A DNA stretch of 64,000 nt from Thermohalobaculum sp039184865 (GTDB lineage Bacteria; Pseudomonadota; Alphaproteobacteria; Rhodobacterales; Rhodobacteraceae), in contig JBCDAV010000005.1 of NCBI GenBank assembly GCA_039184865.1, positions 1-64,000 on the forward strand, given 5' to 3'. Within the stretch, counting starts at the first letter, position 1. Each line of letters begins with the position of its first letter. Below the pieces are notes generated by a model. The model was not told where the DNA came from. It did no database searches and saw nothing but the letters and a program-made list of their open reading frames with translations. Below, piece after piece: positions 1 to 8,198 of this stretch. The translations under genes were made by a program, and so were the position numbers.

Positions 1-108
1 CGCTTCGCGCTCCATGAGCGCGCAACCCAGCACCAACACCAAACTCAGCCTAAAGAGCCGATATCCGAGAGGTCCGTCCGTCGTCCAAGACGACCAAACC
101 GCCCACAT
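1..108 (-). CDS. Possible 5' end of a small membrane protein (runs off left edge)
   Basis: An open frame starts with ATG at 108 and stays open for 36 codons to the window edge. A GAAGGG sequence lies just upstream of the ATG. The translation begins MWAVWSSW and contains a hydrophobic run (LSLVLVLGCAL), compatible with a signal anchor or membrane segment. The family is not recognisable from so short a piece. It follows the efflux pump on the same strand after a gap of about 200 bases in which I see no other gene. It could equally be a chance open frame. Confidence 0.3.
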   Translation of the reverse strand, partial: MWAVWSSWTTDGPLGYRLFRLSLVLVLGCALMEREA

Positions 109-310
109 ATCCCTTCAAAGTCTTCATAGTCTCAAAGAGCGGCTTCGCACAACCGGAGGCTTGGAAGCAATCGGCGGCGAAGTGTGTTTGATGCACCCCG
201 CCGCCGGTGAGCGCGCGGTATATGCAGATTCGATTGGGCTGGCAACAGCTTTTTTGACAAAATTTTTCCGACCATTTTGCCCACAGATTTACCCCCGTTT
301 CGGTGCCGTT

Positions 311-1492
311 TCACGCGGCTCGCGGGCGCAATCCGAACAGGCAGACACAGCTCAGGACCAGGCACAATCCCATGCCCATCGGGATGACCATCGCCTCACC
401 ATGCGGCAGGAAACCGGCCGCCTGCGTCGTCACCGAAGCCACGAGAAACTGCGTAAAGCCCAGCAGGCCCGAAGCCGCGCCTGCGCGCTCCGGCGCCGAT
501 CCGACGGCCCCCGCCATGGATTGCGGTGTCGCAAGTCCGGCCCCGAAGGACTGGATCATGCCCGGCATGAACACAGCCAGCGGGTGAAACACGCCCGCCC
601 CCAGCAAAACCGCCACTATTACGGGTCCCAGCAACGTGAGCAATGCGCCGAACACCATCACACGCTCGCCGCCGAACCGCGCACTGAACCGCCCGGCGAG
701 GAAGTTGGTCAACATGTACGTGCCCGACAGCATCATGAAGTAGAAGCCGTACGCCTTCGGCCCCTGCTCGAACGCCTCGCGCATGACGTAGGGCGCCACG
801 GCAACGAAATAGTAGAAACCTGCCAGCGAGAAGGCCGAGAAACCTGCGTACCGCCAGAACGCCCTCCGCCCGCCGACAATCACGAAGCCGCGCAGCAGAT
901 CGGCGACGCCCGATCCGGTGGCATCGCGCGGTGCCGTCTCGACCAGTGACGCGCGCGACCACACCACCAGCAGGACGCACAGACCCGCGCTCATCCAGAA
1001 CACCGCGCGCCAGCCGCCGGCGTCGATGACAAAGCCCGACACCGTCGGCGCGATCATCGGGGCTGCGACCATGACGGCCGTGATCTGTCCGATCACGCCG
1101 GCCGCCCGCGCCTGACCGAACATGTCCTGCGCGACCGCGCGCGCAAGCACCATCCCCGCCGCCGCTCCGGCCGCCTGCATCAGCCGCCCAAAAACCGCGC
1201 TCCAGATATCCGGCGCAAGCGCTGCGACCACGGAGCCAACGGCCCCGAGAGCGAGCCCGAGCAACAGCATCGGTCTGCGGCCGAAGCGGTCGGACAACGG
1301 CCCCCAGATCAGATTGAACACCGCCATCGCGACGAGCGACAGCGACAGCATGAGCTGTGCCAGCGCCGCAGGCACGCCGAAGTCGGTGCTGACGAATGGC
1401 AGGGCCGGCGCCAGCGCATGCATTGAAAACGGTCCGATCGCCGTTACGGCGGCGAGCAGGAGGATCAGCAGAGTCGACGCCTGCGCGCCCAC
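311..1492 (-). CDS. Bcr/CflA-family multidrug efflux MFS transporter
   Basis: This 393-residue inner-membrane protein is predicted to be a proton-driven drug exporter of the DHA1 type. About twelve hydrophobic segments are visible. The loop after helix 2 carries the MFS signature GPLSDRFGRRP. The N-terminal phrase FSMHALAPALPFVSTDFGV resembles the start of Bcr/CflA proteins, and a helix 5-like stretch reads APMIAPTVSGFVIDAGGWR. The start is GTG with a GA-rich stretch upstream. The gene for a small membrane protein ends 25 bases upstream on the same strand, so the two may be cotranscribed. The substrate cannot be read from sequence. Confidence 0.88.
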   Translation of the reverse strand: MGAQASTLLILLLAAVTAIGPFSMHALAPALPFVSTDFGVPAALAQLMLSLSLVAMAVFNLIWGPLSDRFGRRPMLLLGLALGAVGSVVAALAPDIWSAVFGRLMQAAGAAAGMVLARAVAQDMFGQARAAGVIGQITAVMVAAPMIAPTVSGFVIDAGGWRAVFWMSAGLCVLLVVWSRASLVETAPRDATGSGVADLLRGFVIVGGRRAFWRYAGFSAFSLAGFYYFVAVAPYVMREAFEQGPKAYGFYFMMLSGTYMLTNFLAGRFSARFGGERVMVFGALLTLLGPVIVAVLLGAGVFHPLAVFMPGMIQSFGAGLATPQSMAGAVGSAPERAGAASGLLGFTQFLVASVTTQAAGFLPHGEAMVIPMGMGLCLVLSCVCLFGLRPRAA

Positions 1493-1517
1493 CGCCCGAT
1501 CCGCCTCTCGGGTTACA

Positions 1518-1904
1518 TCAGTGATGCGCCGGCTCCGGCTTCAGCACGGCACCGAGCACCGCCAGCAGTCCCGCAACACCGCACATGCCGATGGGGAACA
1601 TCGTGAAGACGTTGAAATCGAAGCCGTAGTACATCCCCACGGTTGCCACGACGAGCAGGATCGCCGCGACCGCCGGTAGGCTCGGCGCCATCGCGGCCCC
1701 TGCGATGGCCAGGATCGGTGCCGCCATGGCGATCAGCTTCGTGATCAGCGGATCCTCGACGACCTCGGGCACTCCGACATCCTGTGCTGCCTGGAAGAAC
1801 TCCGTCCAGATCTCACCCAGCACGGCGAACCCGTACGCGAAGAAACCCACGACCATGCCGACCAACCCGCCGATCAGACCGAGAAAAAGTGCCGCGTTTC
1901 GCAT
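1518..1904 (-). CDS. Hypothetical small multi-pass membrane protein
   Basis: The product is 128 residues with about four hydrophobic segments: an N-terminal glycine-rich one (FLGLIGGLVGMVVGFFAYG), a central pair around ILAIAGAAMAPSLPAVAAILL, and a C-terminal one (GMCGVAGLLAVLGAVL). I chose the ATG at 1904 because AAGGAG lies just before it; the frame stays open 11 codons further up without a better site. Small proteins of this kind recur in Rhodobacterales, but I cannot name a function. The gene lies directly upstream of the efflux pump and is divergent from the rhomboid gene. Confidence 0.72.
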   Translation of the reverse strand: MRNAALFLGLIGGLVGMVVGFFAYGFAVLGEIWTEFFQAAQDVGVPEVVEDPLITKLIAMAAPILAIAGAAMAPSLPAVAAILLVVATVGMYYGFDFNVFTMFPIGMCGVAGLLAVLGAVLKPEPAHH

Positions 1905-2032
1905 CCTTAACTCCTTGCGCGCTACCTTGCCCCGCACTGACGCAAAGACAAGGCAATTCCGTGGCCGGGCTTGACGGCGCGCCCATGAAATCCGAGGTCG
2001 GATATCGACGCCGCAACAGGAGCCCAGCGCGC

Positions 2033-2698
2033 ATGAGCAAGGAAAGCATATTTGGCGATGCCAGCCCGCCCGGTGTCGTCTGGGCGCTGACGGGCGTCTT
2101 CATCGCTTTCGAGCTTGCTTTCGCACTGGCCAATGCCGGGGTCCTGCCCATCGCCGACCTGCGCTGGCAGATCTATCTCAAGCTCGCCTTTTTCGATCTC
2201 TACTTCGAAGGCGTTCGAGACGGTCAGGCCGTGCCATGGTGGTTCTGGACGTCCTTTCTCAGCTATTCCGTGATCCACGGCGGACTTCTGCACCTCGCGA
2301 TGAACGGCGTCTTCTTCGTCGCCGTCGGCGGCATGGTGGCCAAGGTCATCGGTGCGACCAAGTTCCTGATCCTGTTCGCGGTGACGGCAGTCGGCGGCGC
2401 GCTCGTCTTCGGCCTGCTGGCGAACTCGCAAGGTCCCATGGTCGGTGCATCCGGCGCTCTGTTCGGCCTGATCGGCGCGCTCAAGGCGTGGGAGTGGCGC
2501 TACATCCGGCTGACCGGCGCGTCCGCCGACCGGTTCTGGCGCACCATTATCGCGCTGGCCGCCATGAACCTGTTGCTCGCGGTCGCATTTCCCGGCGAGG
2601 GTTCGCTGGCATGGGAGGCGCATCTGGGGGGATTTCTTGCGGGCTTCCTGATCGCGCCCGTCCTGGCGCCGCGCCTCGCCGGACCGTCCCCGATCTGA
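2033..2698 (+). CDS. Rhomboid-family intramembrane serine protease
   Basis: The 221-residue membrane protein carries the rhomboid catalytic elements. GASGALFG places the nucleophile at about Ser140 and AHLGGFLAG gives the partner His at about 197. An upstream HGGLLHLAMN motif supplies the oxyanion-hole His/Asn. About six hydrophobic helices match the minimal rhomboid core. Such proteases cleave transmembrane helices of client proteins within the inner membrane; the client here is unknown. I chose ATG 2033 because it follows ACAGGAG and begins just before the first conserved region. An upstream ATG at 1985 is possible but lacks a clear ribosome site. Confidence 0.88.
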   Translation: MSKESIFGDASPPGVVWALTGVFIAFELAFALANAGVLPIADLRWQIYLKLAFFDLYFEGVRDGQAVPWWFWTSFLSYSVIHGGLLHLAMNGVFFVAVGGMVAKVIGATKFLILFAVTAVGGALVFGLLANSQGPMVGASGALFGLIGALKAWEWRYIRLTGASADRFWRTIIALAAMNLLLAVAFPGEGSLAWEAHLGGFLAGFLIAPVLAPRLAGPSPI

Positions 2699-2706
2699 GG
2701 ACTGGC

Positions 2707-2988
2707 CTAGGGTTTCTTCATCGGTGTGTCGAACGGCAGGCAGACTGTAATTAATCCATCGTCCTCGGGCAAATCGAGCGAAACCTCTTTTCCAGGGAGG
2801 TTGAACAAATCCAGGCTGACTTCCTTCGACAACACGTCGGTCGACCCGACTTCGTCGGGTGGCCGCACGGGCTCGACCGACGCCCGTAAAGTGGGCGCGC
2901 TACTGATCGCAATACCCACGCCGCTTCCACCGCTCGCAGCATCGAGCAAGTCATCCTCGAGTTCTTGCGCTGCGTCGGTCTTTTTCAT
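2707..2988 (-). CDS. Small acidic protein with a double-glycine-leader-like N-terminus
   Basis: The product is 93 residues. Residues 10-21 read LEDDLLDAASGG, which resembles the end of double-glycine leaders of bacteriocin and RiPP precursors (acidic helix, Leu spacing, small residue, Gly-Gly). The segment after it is Gly/Ser-rich and then holds two copies of KEVSLDL separated by a short spacer. There is no signal peptide or membrane helix. No peptidase-containing ABC transporter or modifying enzyme lies next to it, so a precursor role is inference only. The ribosome site before ATG 2988 is weak. It could simply be a small cytoplasmic protein. Confidence 0.5.
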   Translation of the reverse strand: MKKTDAAQELEDDLLDAASGGSGVGIAISSAPTLRASVEPVRPPDEVGSTDVLSKEVSLDLFNLPGKEVSLDLPEDDGLITVCLPFDTPMKKP

Positions 2989-3084
2989 GCTGAGACTTTA
3001 CCACAGATTGCAGGTTTCGTCATGATCGGTCTGCCTCGACGCGCGCACTCCGTTACCCACGTAAACATTGACTTAAACAAACTC

Positions 3085-3102
3085 GGTTACCTTTGAGTAA
3101 CC
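3085..3102. promoter_or_regulatory. Inverted repeat upstream of the winged-helix-like gene
   Basis: GGTTAC and GTAACC form a perfect 6-bp inverted repeat with a 6-base spacer, about 65 bases before the start of the DNA-binding-like protein. A TTGACT hexamer sits just upstream at 3068-3073. The placement would suit an autoregulatory operator or a short hairpin. This is inference from position alone. Confidence 0.3.
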
Positions 3103-3166
3103 CGGATTGCGCGTACCCCCGGTACGCCTGTTTCTCCCGAGCCCTCTTGATCGACTTGGAGTCGCC

Positions 3167-3673
3167 ATGACCAGCGACCTTGCCCCCTTGATGACCCGCC
3201 TGCACGACGACCTCGCCAGCACCACCGCGTGGTTCAGGGAAGTCGATGCCGAACGTCGTAAGGCAAATAGGCGGATAGAGATCCTGCGTGATGCCATCCG
3301 CAGCATCGCCGAGCTGATGGAGCCGCAGGAGCGCGACCGACACCTCCTGAAGCTGTTGGATCGCGTTCCGCCGAAACGCCGTACAGGTCCAGCGGTCGGA
3401 CGAACCGAGCGCTCCTCAGCTCTGATGTTCCTGCTGGCCACGCACCCGACCGAACGCATCCGGACGACAGATGTTCAACGCTATCTTGTCGAGAACGAAC
3501 TCGCTTCGAACAGCCGCGCCGCCTCGCGCGCTTTGATCAAGAAGATGAGACAGGGCATCGTCACCCGCGTCAATCACGGCGAATACCGGATCAACATCGA
3601 TCATCCGGACTTGGTCCGCGTGCGGCGCGAGCTGCAAAGCGGACCAACCCTTTCCCGTAGATCTATACGTTGA
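3167..3673 (+). CDS. Hypothetical protein: N-terminal coiled coil, C-terminal winged-helix-like region
   Basis: The product is 168 residues. Residues 1-60 are charged and heptad-like (LHDDLASTTAWFREVDAER), suggesting a coiled coil. The middle is a basic linker. The C-terminal half has helix-turn-helix character (TTDVQRYLVENELASNSRA, then RALIKKMRQGIVTRVNHGEYRI), ending in a wing-like strand pair as in MarR-type folds. I chose ATG 3167 because TTGGAG lies 4-5 bases upstream and the coiled coil begins there. No family name comes to mind. It borders the AT-rich accessory segment and may be a local regulator. Confidence 0.55.
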   Translation: MTSDLAPLMTRLHDDLASTTAWFREVDAERRKANRRIEILRDAIRSIAELMEPQERDRHLLKLLDRVPPKRRTGPAVGRTERSSALMFLLATHPTERIRTTDVQRYLVENELASNSRAASRALIKKMRQGIVTRVNHGEYRINIDHPDLVRVRRELQSGPTLSRRSIR

Positions 3674-3674
3674 T

Positions 3675-3818
3675 CTATCCCGTAGTTCGGGTCACCCAGA
3701 ATGTTCCGTTTTCCTCTTCGATCGTGATCGTGGATCCTGGGTAGAAGCGCTCCCACATGCGTTTTGCCGCTTCCGCCTCTGCTTGAGAACTGGCCGGGAA
3801 TCTGACAGTGTTAGACAT
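3675..3818 (-). CDS. 47-residue hypothetical protein coupled to the upstream lipoprotein gene
   Basis: This short gene begins with ATG at 3818, two bases after the stop of the lipoprotein gene. A strong GGAAGGAGG site lies 8-9 bases upstream, inside the lipoprotein coding sequence. The translation starts MSNTVRFPASSQAEAEAAK and ends ENGTFWVTRTTG. A helix rich in Ala and Glu is followed by a YPGSTITIEEE beta-type segment. There is no signal peptide and no family I recognise. The ribosome site and the 2-base spacing are the main evidence that it is translated. Confidence 0.6.
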   Translation of the reverse strand: MSNTVRFPASSQAEAEAAKRMWERFYPGSTITIEEENGTFWVTRTTG

Positions 3819-3820
3819 TG

Positions 3821-4822
3821 TTAGCTTCCTCCTTCCAACACTTCCTTGATGAACGACTTCCTAAGTCCGGCTAGATTGCATCCGTAAATCAATTCTACTG
3901 GATCGACGTTTTTCTCCTTCTTTTCTGACAAGAATTCTTTTAGCTGCTCGGCTCTGGCGTCTTCGGACTCGATATTACCCGTAAAGAACCATTCTGCCAT
4001 CTTAGCAGTGTCGTCACCATCACATCTTTGGATCGTTTTTACTGCCTTTTCTTCAATTTTACTCTCCATGAGAGACTGTTCAGCGTCAGAATTTAATTCG
4101 ACTATTGCCGCATCAATTGTCGAAACACCACCAAGTTCTGACAAATCCAATCGGGCAGCGGAGAGAGGATAGGTTGTGACGTCCTGACTACGTAAGAGTC
4201 CTATGATTTCAGCCCTCTTGGCCGACTGCGCCGCTCTCATTTTCTTCAGGAGCGCAGGGACAGTTTGGTTAACGAGGACGGATTCACTGTAGCCATCGCC
4301 GGCGCCAATCACTGCTGCAGACAACAGATTTAGGACACGTGCGGATTCTTGGACTTTGCTAATGCCTGCGGCAGTGATCAAACCCAAGCTGAGAAGGTGT
4401 TCGAAGAAACTTCCTCCACGCCCCTCAACCGATAGCGAACGTCCGTAGTCTTGGAGCGCGAGATCGTATGCTCTCATCATTTCGTAGCTGTAGGTGTCGC
4501 GATACAGCTTGAGTTGTGCCAGTTGGGCGGTGTTCGGCACGAGCGGTAGCCGCTGACCTGGCGCAGACTCGCGCATCTCTTTAGGAGATACGCACGCTAT
4601 CCACTGGATCATGCAGTATGCCTTTTCCGCAGAGTCAGCTACGCCAATGGCGTGTTTGATCTGCTCCGTGTATACAGAATTGCTGGGCTCAGACTTGAAG
4701 TAGTCGGGCGGATCTGCGCGCCCCTTGATTCCTGCAGTGCACCCAGACACTGCGATTAAGCAGAGCATTATTGCCGATGTACGGCGCCAAAGACTCGTGG
4801 ATCTTTGATCTTGAGACATCAT
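3821..4822 (-). CDS. Hypothetical lipoprotein in an AT-richer island
   Basis: The product is 333 residues. It begins with a signal peptide with a lipobox (LIAVSGC), so it should be lipid-anchored in the envelope. The rest is mostly helical and charged, with cysteines at CMIQWIAC and later RCDGD and YGCNL. I recognise no domain. I chose ATG 4822 because GAAAGGCG lies upstream; an in-frame GTG at 4840 has no ribosome site. The coding sequence is visibly AT-richer than its neighbours and uses codons such as AAA, GAA and ATT more freely, which suggests horizontal acquisition. It is translationally close to the 47-codon gene that follows. Confidence 0.65.
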   Translation of the reverse strand: MMSQDQRSTSLWRRTSAIMLCLIAVSGCTAGIKGRADPPDYFKSEPSNSVYTEQIKHAIGVADSAEKAYCMIQWIACVSPKEMRESAPGQRLPLVPNTAQLAQLKLYRDTYSYEMMRAYDLALQDYGRSLSVEGRGGSFFEHLLSLGLITAAGISKVQESARVLNLLSAAVIGAGDGYSESVLVNQTVPALLKKMRAAQSAKRAEIIGLLRSQDVTTYPLSAARLDLSELGGVSTIDAAIVELNSDAEQSLMESKIEEKAVKTIQRCDGDDTAKMAEWFFTGNIESEDARAEQLKEFLSEKKEKNVDPVELIYGCNLAGLRKSFIKEVLEGGS

Positions 4823-4985
4823 GTTGTGGTCGCCTTTCACTATCTAGCGCATCACGACGCCGCTGATGACTAGGCATCCAAGGCAATCGATCATCGCGCA
4901 AGAAAGGCATCCCACAGGTAGCGTGATTCACGCGTGAACCCAGCGTGAGAACTTCGCAAAAACAGCAATAGACTTTAGTTTTTTT

Positions 4986-5008
4986 CGGGGTGCGCAGTGC
5001 GCACCCCG
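4986..5008. other. Perfect hairpin downstream of the substrate-binding protein gene
   Basis: A 10-bp perfect stem (CGGGGTGCGC with GCGCACCCCG) and a 3-base loop lie 10 bases beyond the stop of the thiY-type gene. On the minus strand, the direction of that gene, the stem is followed by an A-run rather than a T-run, so it is not a textbook intrinsic terminator. It may protect the 3' end of the mRNA. Confidence 0.5.
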
Positions 5009-5017
5009 CAAGACAAA

Positions 5018-6004
5018 TCAGAGCGCCTTGTCAGTGATCGCGTGGGTCCACGCGCCTTCCGGCTTCTTGGTGATCACCGGATCCGAGCCGCCCTTCATCA
5101 GGGTCTCGACCGTGCGCTCGAAATCGGCCGGGTCCAGTGCGCCGTTCGAGCCTGCTGTCAGCTTGGCGATTTCGCCCATCATGCGCTTCTGATGCTTCTC
5201 GGTCTGGGCACCTGTCGCATCGTTATCAAGCACGATCTCGGCGGCCTCGTCCGGGTTCTCCTCGGCGTACTTCCAGCCCTTCATGCTGGCACGCACGAAG
5301 CGGACCATCTTGTCGGCGAAAGCCGGGTCCTCAAGCTTGTCTTCGAGCACGTAGATCCCGTCCTCGAGCGTGCTCACGCCCTGATCCTCGTACTTGAATA
5401 CCACCAGATCGTCCGGCGTCAGTCCGGCGTCGATGATCTGCCAGTACTCGTTGTAGGTCATGGTCGAGACGCAATCGGCCTGCTTGTTCAGGATCGGGTC
5501 GACATTGAAGCCCTGCTTGAGAACCGTAACACCGCCGTCCGAACCGTCGGTGGGGATGCCGAGCTGGCTCATCCACGAGAGGAACGGATATTCGTTGCCG
5601 AAGAACCAGACGCCGAGCGTTTTACCCTTGAAGTCGGCGGGCGAGGCGATGCCCGTGTCCTTGCGGCAGGTCAGCATCATGCCACTGGACTTGAACGGCT
5701 GAGCGATGTTGACGAGGGCGAGACCCTTCTCGCGAGAGGCCAATGCCGACGGCATCCAGTCCAGGATCACATCCGCTCCACCACCGGCGATCACCTGGCC
5801 GGGTGCGATGTCCGGGCCACCCGGCTTGATCTCGACCTCGAGGCCCTCCTCGCCGTAAAAGCCCTTCTCAGCCGCAACGTAGTAGCCGGCGAACTGCGCC
5901 TGGGTCACCCATTTGAGTTGCAGCACCACCTTGTCCGCTGCCTGCGCCGCCGTGGCAGATAGTGCCAGGGCCGCCGCAGCGAGAATCCGCGAAAGCGTTG
6001 TCAT
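5018..6004 (-). CDS. NMT1/ThiY-like ABC transporter substrate-binding protein (pyrimidine-type substrate)
   Basis: The product is 328 residues: a Sec signal peptide (about residues 1-23, ending TAAQA) followed by an NMT1/THI5-like periplasmic binding domain. Family features include LQLKWVTQAQFAGYYVAAEKG at the start of the mature protein and KGKTLGVWFFGNEYPF in the middle. Relatives bind hydroxymethylpyrimidine or other pyrimidine-like ligands. The gene is the last of a minus-strand cluster with two permeases, an ATPase, a hydantoinase and an amidohydrolase, so I infer a pyrimidine or hydantoin ligand. ATG 6004 has GGAGAGAGG immediately upstream. Confidence 0.87.
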   Translation of the reverse strand: MTTLSRILAAAALALSATAAQAADKVVLQLKWVTQAQFAGYYVAAEKGFYGEEGLEVEIKPGGPDIAPGQVIAGGGADVILDWMPSALASREKGLALVNIAQPFKSSGMMLTCRKDTGIASPADFKGKTLGVWFFGNEYPFLSWMSQLGIPTDGSDGGVTVLKQGFNVDPILNKQADCVSTMTYNEYWQIIDAGLTPDDLVVFKYEDQGVSTLEDGIYVLEDKLEDPAFADKMVRFVRASMKGWKYAEENPDEAAEIVLDNDATGAQTEKHQKRMMGEIAKLTAGSNGALDPADFERTVETLMKGGSDPVITKKPEGAWTHAITDKAL

Positions 6005-6147
6005 ACCTCTCTCCTTCCGTCGTTGATGACGAAACGGTAGCGCTTTCACGAGGCGCTGTCAGGTAGTGTGCGGGCAAAAGTTGCACCGTTGCGAAAAATA
6101 TCGAGCGCACGCCGCCGAGCGCCCCAATTTACAACTGTGGCTACAGA

Positions 6148-6381
6148 TCAGGAGCCGCTGCCACCGGTGCTGAAGCTCGCTGTGGTCGGCACGACGGTTG
6201 GTGCCTCCAACGGCGTGAAGTTCGTCAATTCGGAATTGATCTGGCCCGTCACCCGCGGAACCCCCGCCGTGAAGATGCCGTACACCACGGCAATTCCCAG
6301 AAGGAGAATTCCTGCAGAAAGTCCAACCCAGTCGATCGTCACCGCCCCGCTTTCATCGCGAAGGAAACGTTGTTTGGTCAT
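6148..6381 (-). CDS. Flp pilin-like small membrane protein
   Basis: The 77-residue product begins MTKQRFLRDESGAVTIDWV and continues into one hydrophobic helix (GLSAGILLLGIAVVYGIF). The basic start, the short DESGAVTIDWV stretch and the single helix resemble Flp/Tad pilin-like proteins of Rhodobacterales. No tad assembly gene is in the window. The gene lies between the second permease and the substrate-binding protein of the pyrimidine transporter, an unexpected position. ATG 6381 has only a G-rich stretch upstream. The frame is open further up, but that part looks non-coding. Confidence 0.6.
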   Translation of the reverse strand: MTKQRFLRDESGAVTIDWVGLSAGILLLGIAVVYGIFTAGVPRVTGQINSELTNFTPLEAPTVVPTTASFSTGGSGS

Positions 6382-6487
6382 GTTCGTCCAGCCCCCACAA
6401 CCGGAAGTGTACATTCTGGCTTTCGATACCCTCAATAAGCACACGCAATTGTGGAGATTCCTAGGCAGCGCCAAGGCAATCTTGGCA

Positions 6488-7324
6488 TCAGGGGCGTTGG
6501 GACGGGTGCCAGAACGTCGCAAAGCGCTCCAGGATCGCGATCAATCCGTAGAAAATCGACCCCGTCACGGCGGCGACCGCGATTTCGGCCCACACCATGT
6601 CGAGGGCCATGCGCCCGATCTCGGTCGAGATGCGGAACCCCATGCCGACGATCGGCGTGCCGAAGAACTCGGCGACGATGGCCCCGATCAGCGCCAGCGT
6701 CGTACAGATCTTGAGCCCGTTGAAGATGAAAGGTGCTGCCGCGGGTAGTCTCAGCTTGAGTAAAGTCTGGTCATAGGACGCCGCGTAAGTCCGCATCAGG
6801 TCGCGCTGCATCTTTTCAGAGGCCTGGAGCCCCTCCATCGTGTTCACGAGCATCGGGAAGAAGCACATGACCACGACCACGGCGGCCTTGGACTGCCAGT
6901 CGAAGCCAAACCACATCACCATTATTGGCGCGATCCCGATGATGGGGAGCGCTGCTGCGAGGTTTCCAATCGGGAGAAGCCCACGCTGCAGAAATGGCGA
7001 GCGGTCGATGGCGATGGCCGTCACAAAAGCGGCGCCGCAGCCCATGATGTAGCCGGGCAGGACAGACTTCAGGACGGTCTGAACGAAGTCCGCCCAAAGA
7101 ATGGGGATGCTTGCTGTAAGCGTGGTCCAGATCATCGATGGAGCGGGAAGTATTACGAGCGGAACCTCAAAGCCGCGCACCAATCCCTCCCAAAGGAACA
7201 AGAGCGCCATACCGAAGACCACGGGAATGATCAGCGCGGTCGCACGGGCTCGTCGGCGGGCCATATACACGTTCAAGGCCCAACCTCCGGCCCAGACCGT
7301 CAGCGCCAGAGCGATCCAAATCAT
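6488..7324 (-). CDS. ABC transporter permease (second), pyrimidine/hydantoin system
   Basis: The 278-residue integral membrane protein has about seven hydrophobic segments. It carries the BPD_transp_1 coupling region (LMRTYAASYDQTLLKLRLPAAAP) that contacts the ATPase. It is related to ThiX/SsuC permeases. Its ATG at 7324 overlaps the TGA of the preceding permease (ATGA), showing translational coupling. The same frame stays open far upstream through the first permease gene, but that part is a shadow. It should form a heterodimeric channel with the first permease. Confidence 0.9.
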   Translation of the reverse strand: MIWIALALTVWAGGWALNVYMARRRARATALIIPVVFGMALLFLWEGLVRGFEVPLVILPAPSMIWTTLTASIPILWADFVQTVLKSVLPGYIMGCGAAFVTAIAIDRSPFLQRGLLPIGNLAAALPIIGIAPIMVMWFGFDWQSKAAVVVVMCFFPMLVNTMEGLQASEKMQRDLMRTYAASYDQTLLKLRLPAAAPFIFNGLKICTTLALIGAIVAEFFGTPIVGMGFRISTEIGRMALDMVWAEIAVAAVTGSIFYGLIAILERFATFWHPSQRP

Positions 7325-8184
7325 CGCGCCATCCCCATCCGGTTCAACACGACGCGCTGCACAAGCCCGATGATCCCGACCATCAGGCCGGCGCAAATCG
7401 CGGCACCGATCAGGGCGGACCAGATAATCAACACCTGCCCATAGTAGCTCCCGTTCAACATGCGGGCCCCGAAGCCTCCCTGAGCGCCGGTCGGAAGCTC
7501 TCCGATGATCGCTCCGACCAGGGCGATGGCGATGGCGATCTTCAGGGACGTGAACAAGTAGGGCAGCGAGGATGGCCAGCGCAGTTTCCAGAACACCTGC
7601 CAGGCGCTCGCGTTGTAGGTGCGCATCAGGTCGAGTTGCATCCGGTCGGGCGACCGCAGCCCTTTCACCATGCCGACGACGACCGGAAAGAAGCTGAGAT
7701 ATGCCGAGATCGACGCTTTCGCGATCAGGCCCGAGATGCCGATGTTGTAAAGCACGACGATGATCATCGGTGCGACTGCGAGGATCGGGATGGTTTGGGA
7801 GGCGATCACCCAGGGCATGACACTGAGGTCCATGGCCCGGTTGTGCACAATCCCGACGGCCAAAAGGATACCGAGACCCACCCCCATCGCAAAGCCCAGC
7901 AGCGTCGCCGACAGCGTGATCCAGCCGTGATAGACGAGGCTGCGTTTCGAGGCGACGCGCTTCTCCACGGTGGTTTCCCAGATTTCCGTGGCAACCTGAT
8001 GCGGCGCGGGCAGCATCGGGCGTTCCTGAGACATCGTGGCGGGGACAATCTGAGCCCACGTGATCTCGGTTCCGGCGCGCTCCGCTTGATCGCGCTCCCA
8101 CTGTGCATTCAGAAATACCGCGCCGACATACCAGATCGCGATGATGGCAAGGCAAATGGTGGTGATGGGGAGGATCGAGCGCAT
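7321..8184 (-). CDS. ABC transporter permease (first), pyrimidine/hydantoin system
   Basis: The 287-residue membrane protein has an N-terminal helix, a periplasmic segment of about 60 residues, and then five or six helices. The coupling motif is LMRTYNASAWQVFWKLRWP. The closest family is the ThiX/SsuC type importer permease. It overlaps the second permease by four bases. Upstream, about 100 bases separate it from a small membrane protein gene; that gap contains a GC-rich inverted repeat. Confidence 0.9.
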   Translation of the reverse strand: MRSILPITTICLAIIAIWYVGAVFLNAQWERDQAERAGTEITWAQIVPATMSQERPMLPAPHQVATEIWETTVEKRVASKRSLVYHGWITLSATLLGFAMGVGLGILLAVGIVHNRAMDLSVMPWVIASQTIPILAVAPMIIVVLYNIGISGLIAKASISAYLSFFPVVVGMVKGLRSPDRMQLDLMRTYNASAWQVFWKLRWPSSLPYLFTSLKIAIAIALVGAIIGELPTGAQGGFGARMLNGSYYGQVLIIWSALIGAAICAGLMVGIIGLVQRVVLNRMGMAR

Positions 8185-8198
8185 GATCTAGATGCCGC

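Noticed and set aside
303..949. Plus-strand frames at the left end
   Set aside because: They are antisense to the Bcr/CflA gene and have Arg/His-rich shadow composition.
4981..5008. Intrinsic terminator of the substrate-binding protein gene
   Set aside because: The hairpin is perfect, but the T-run lies on the wrong side for the minus-strand gene, so I list it only as a hairpin.
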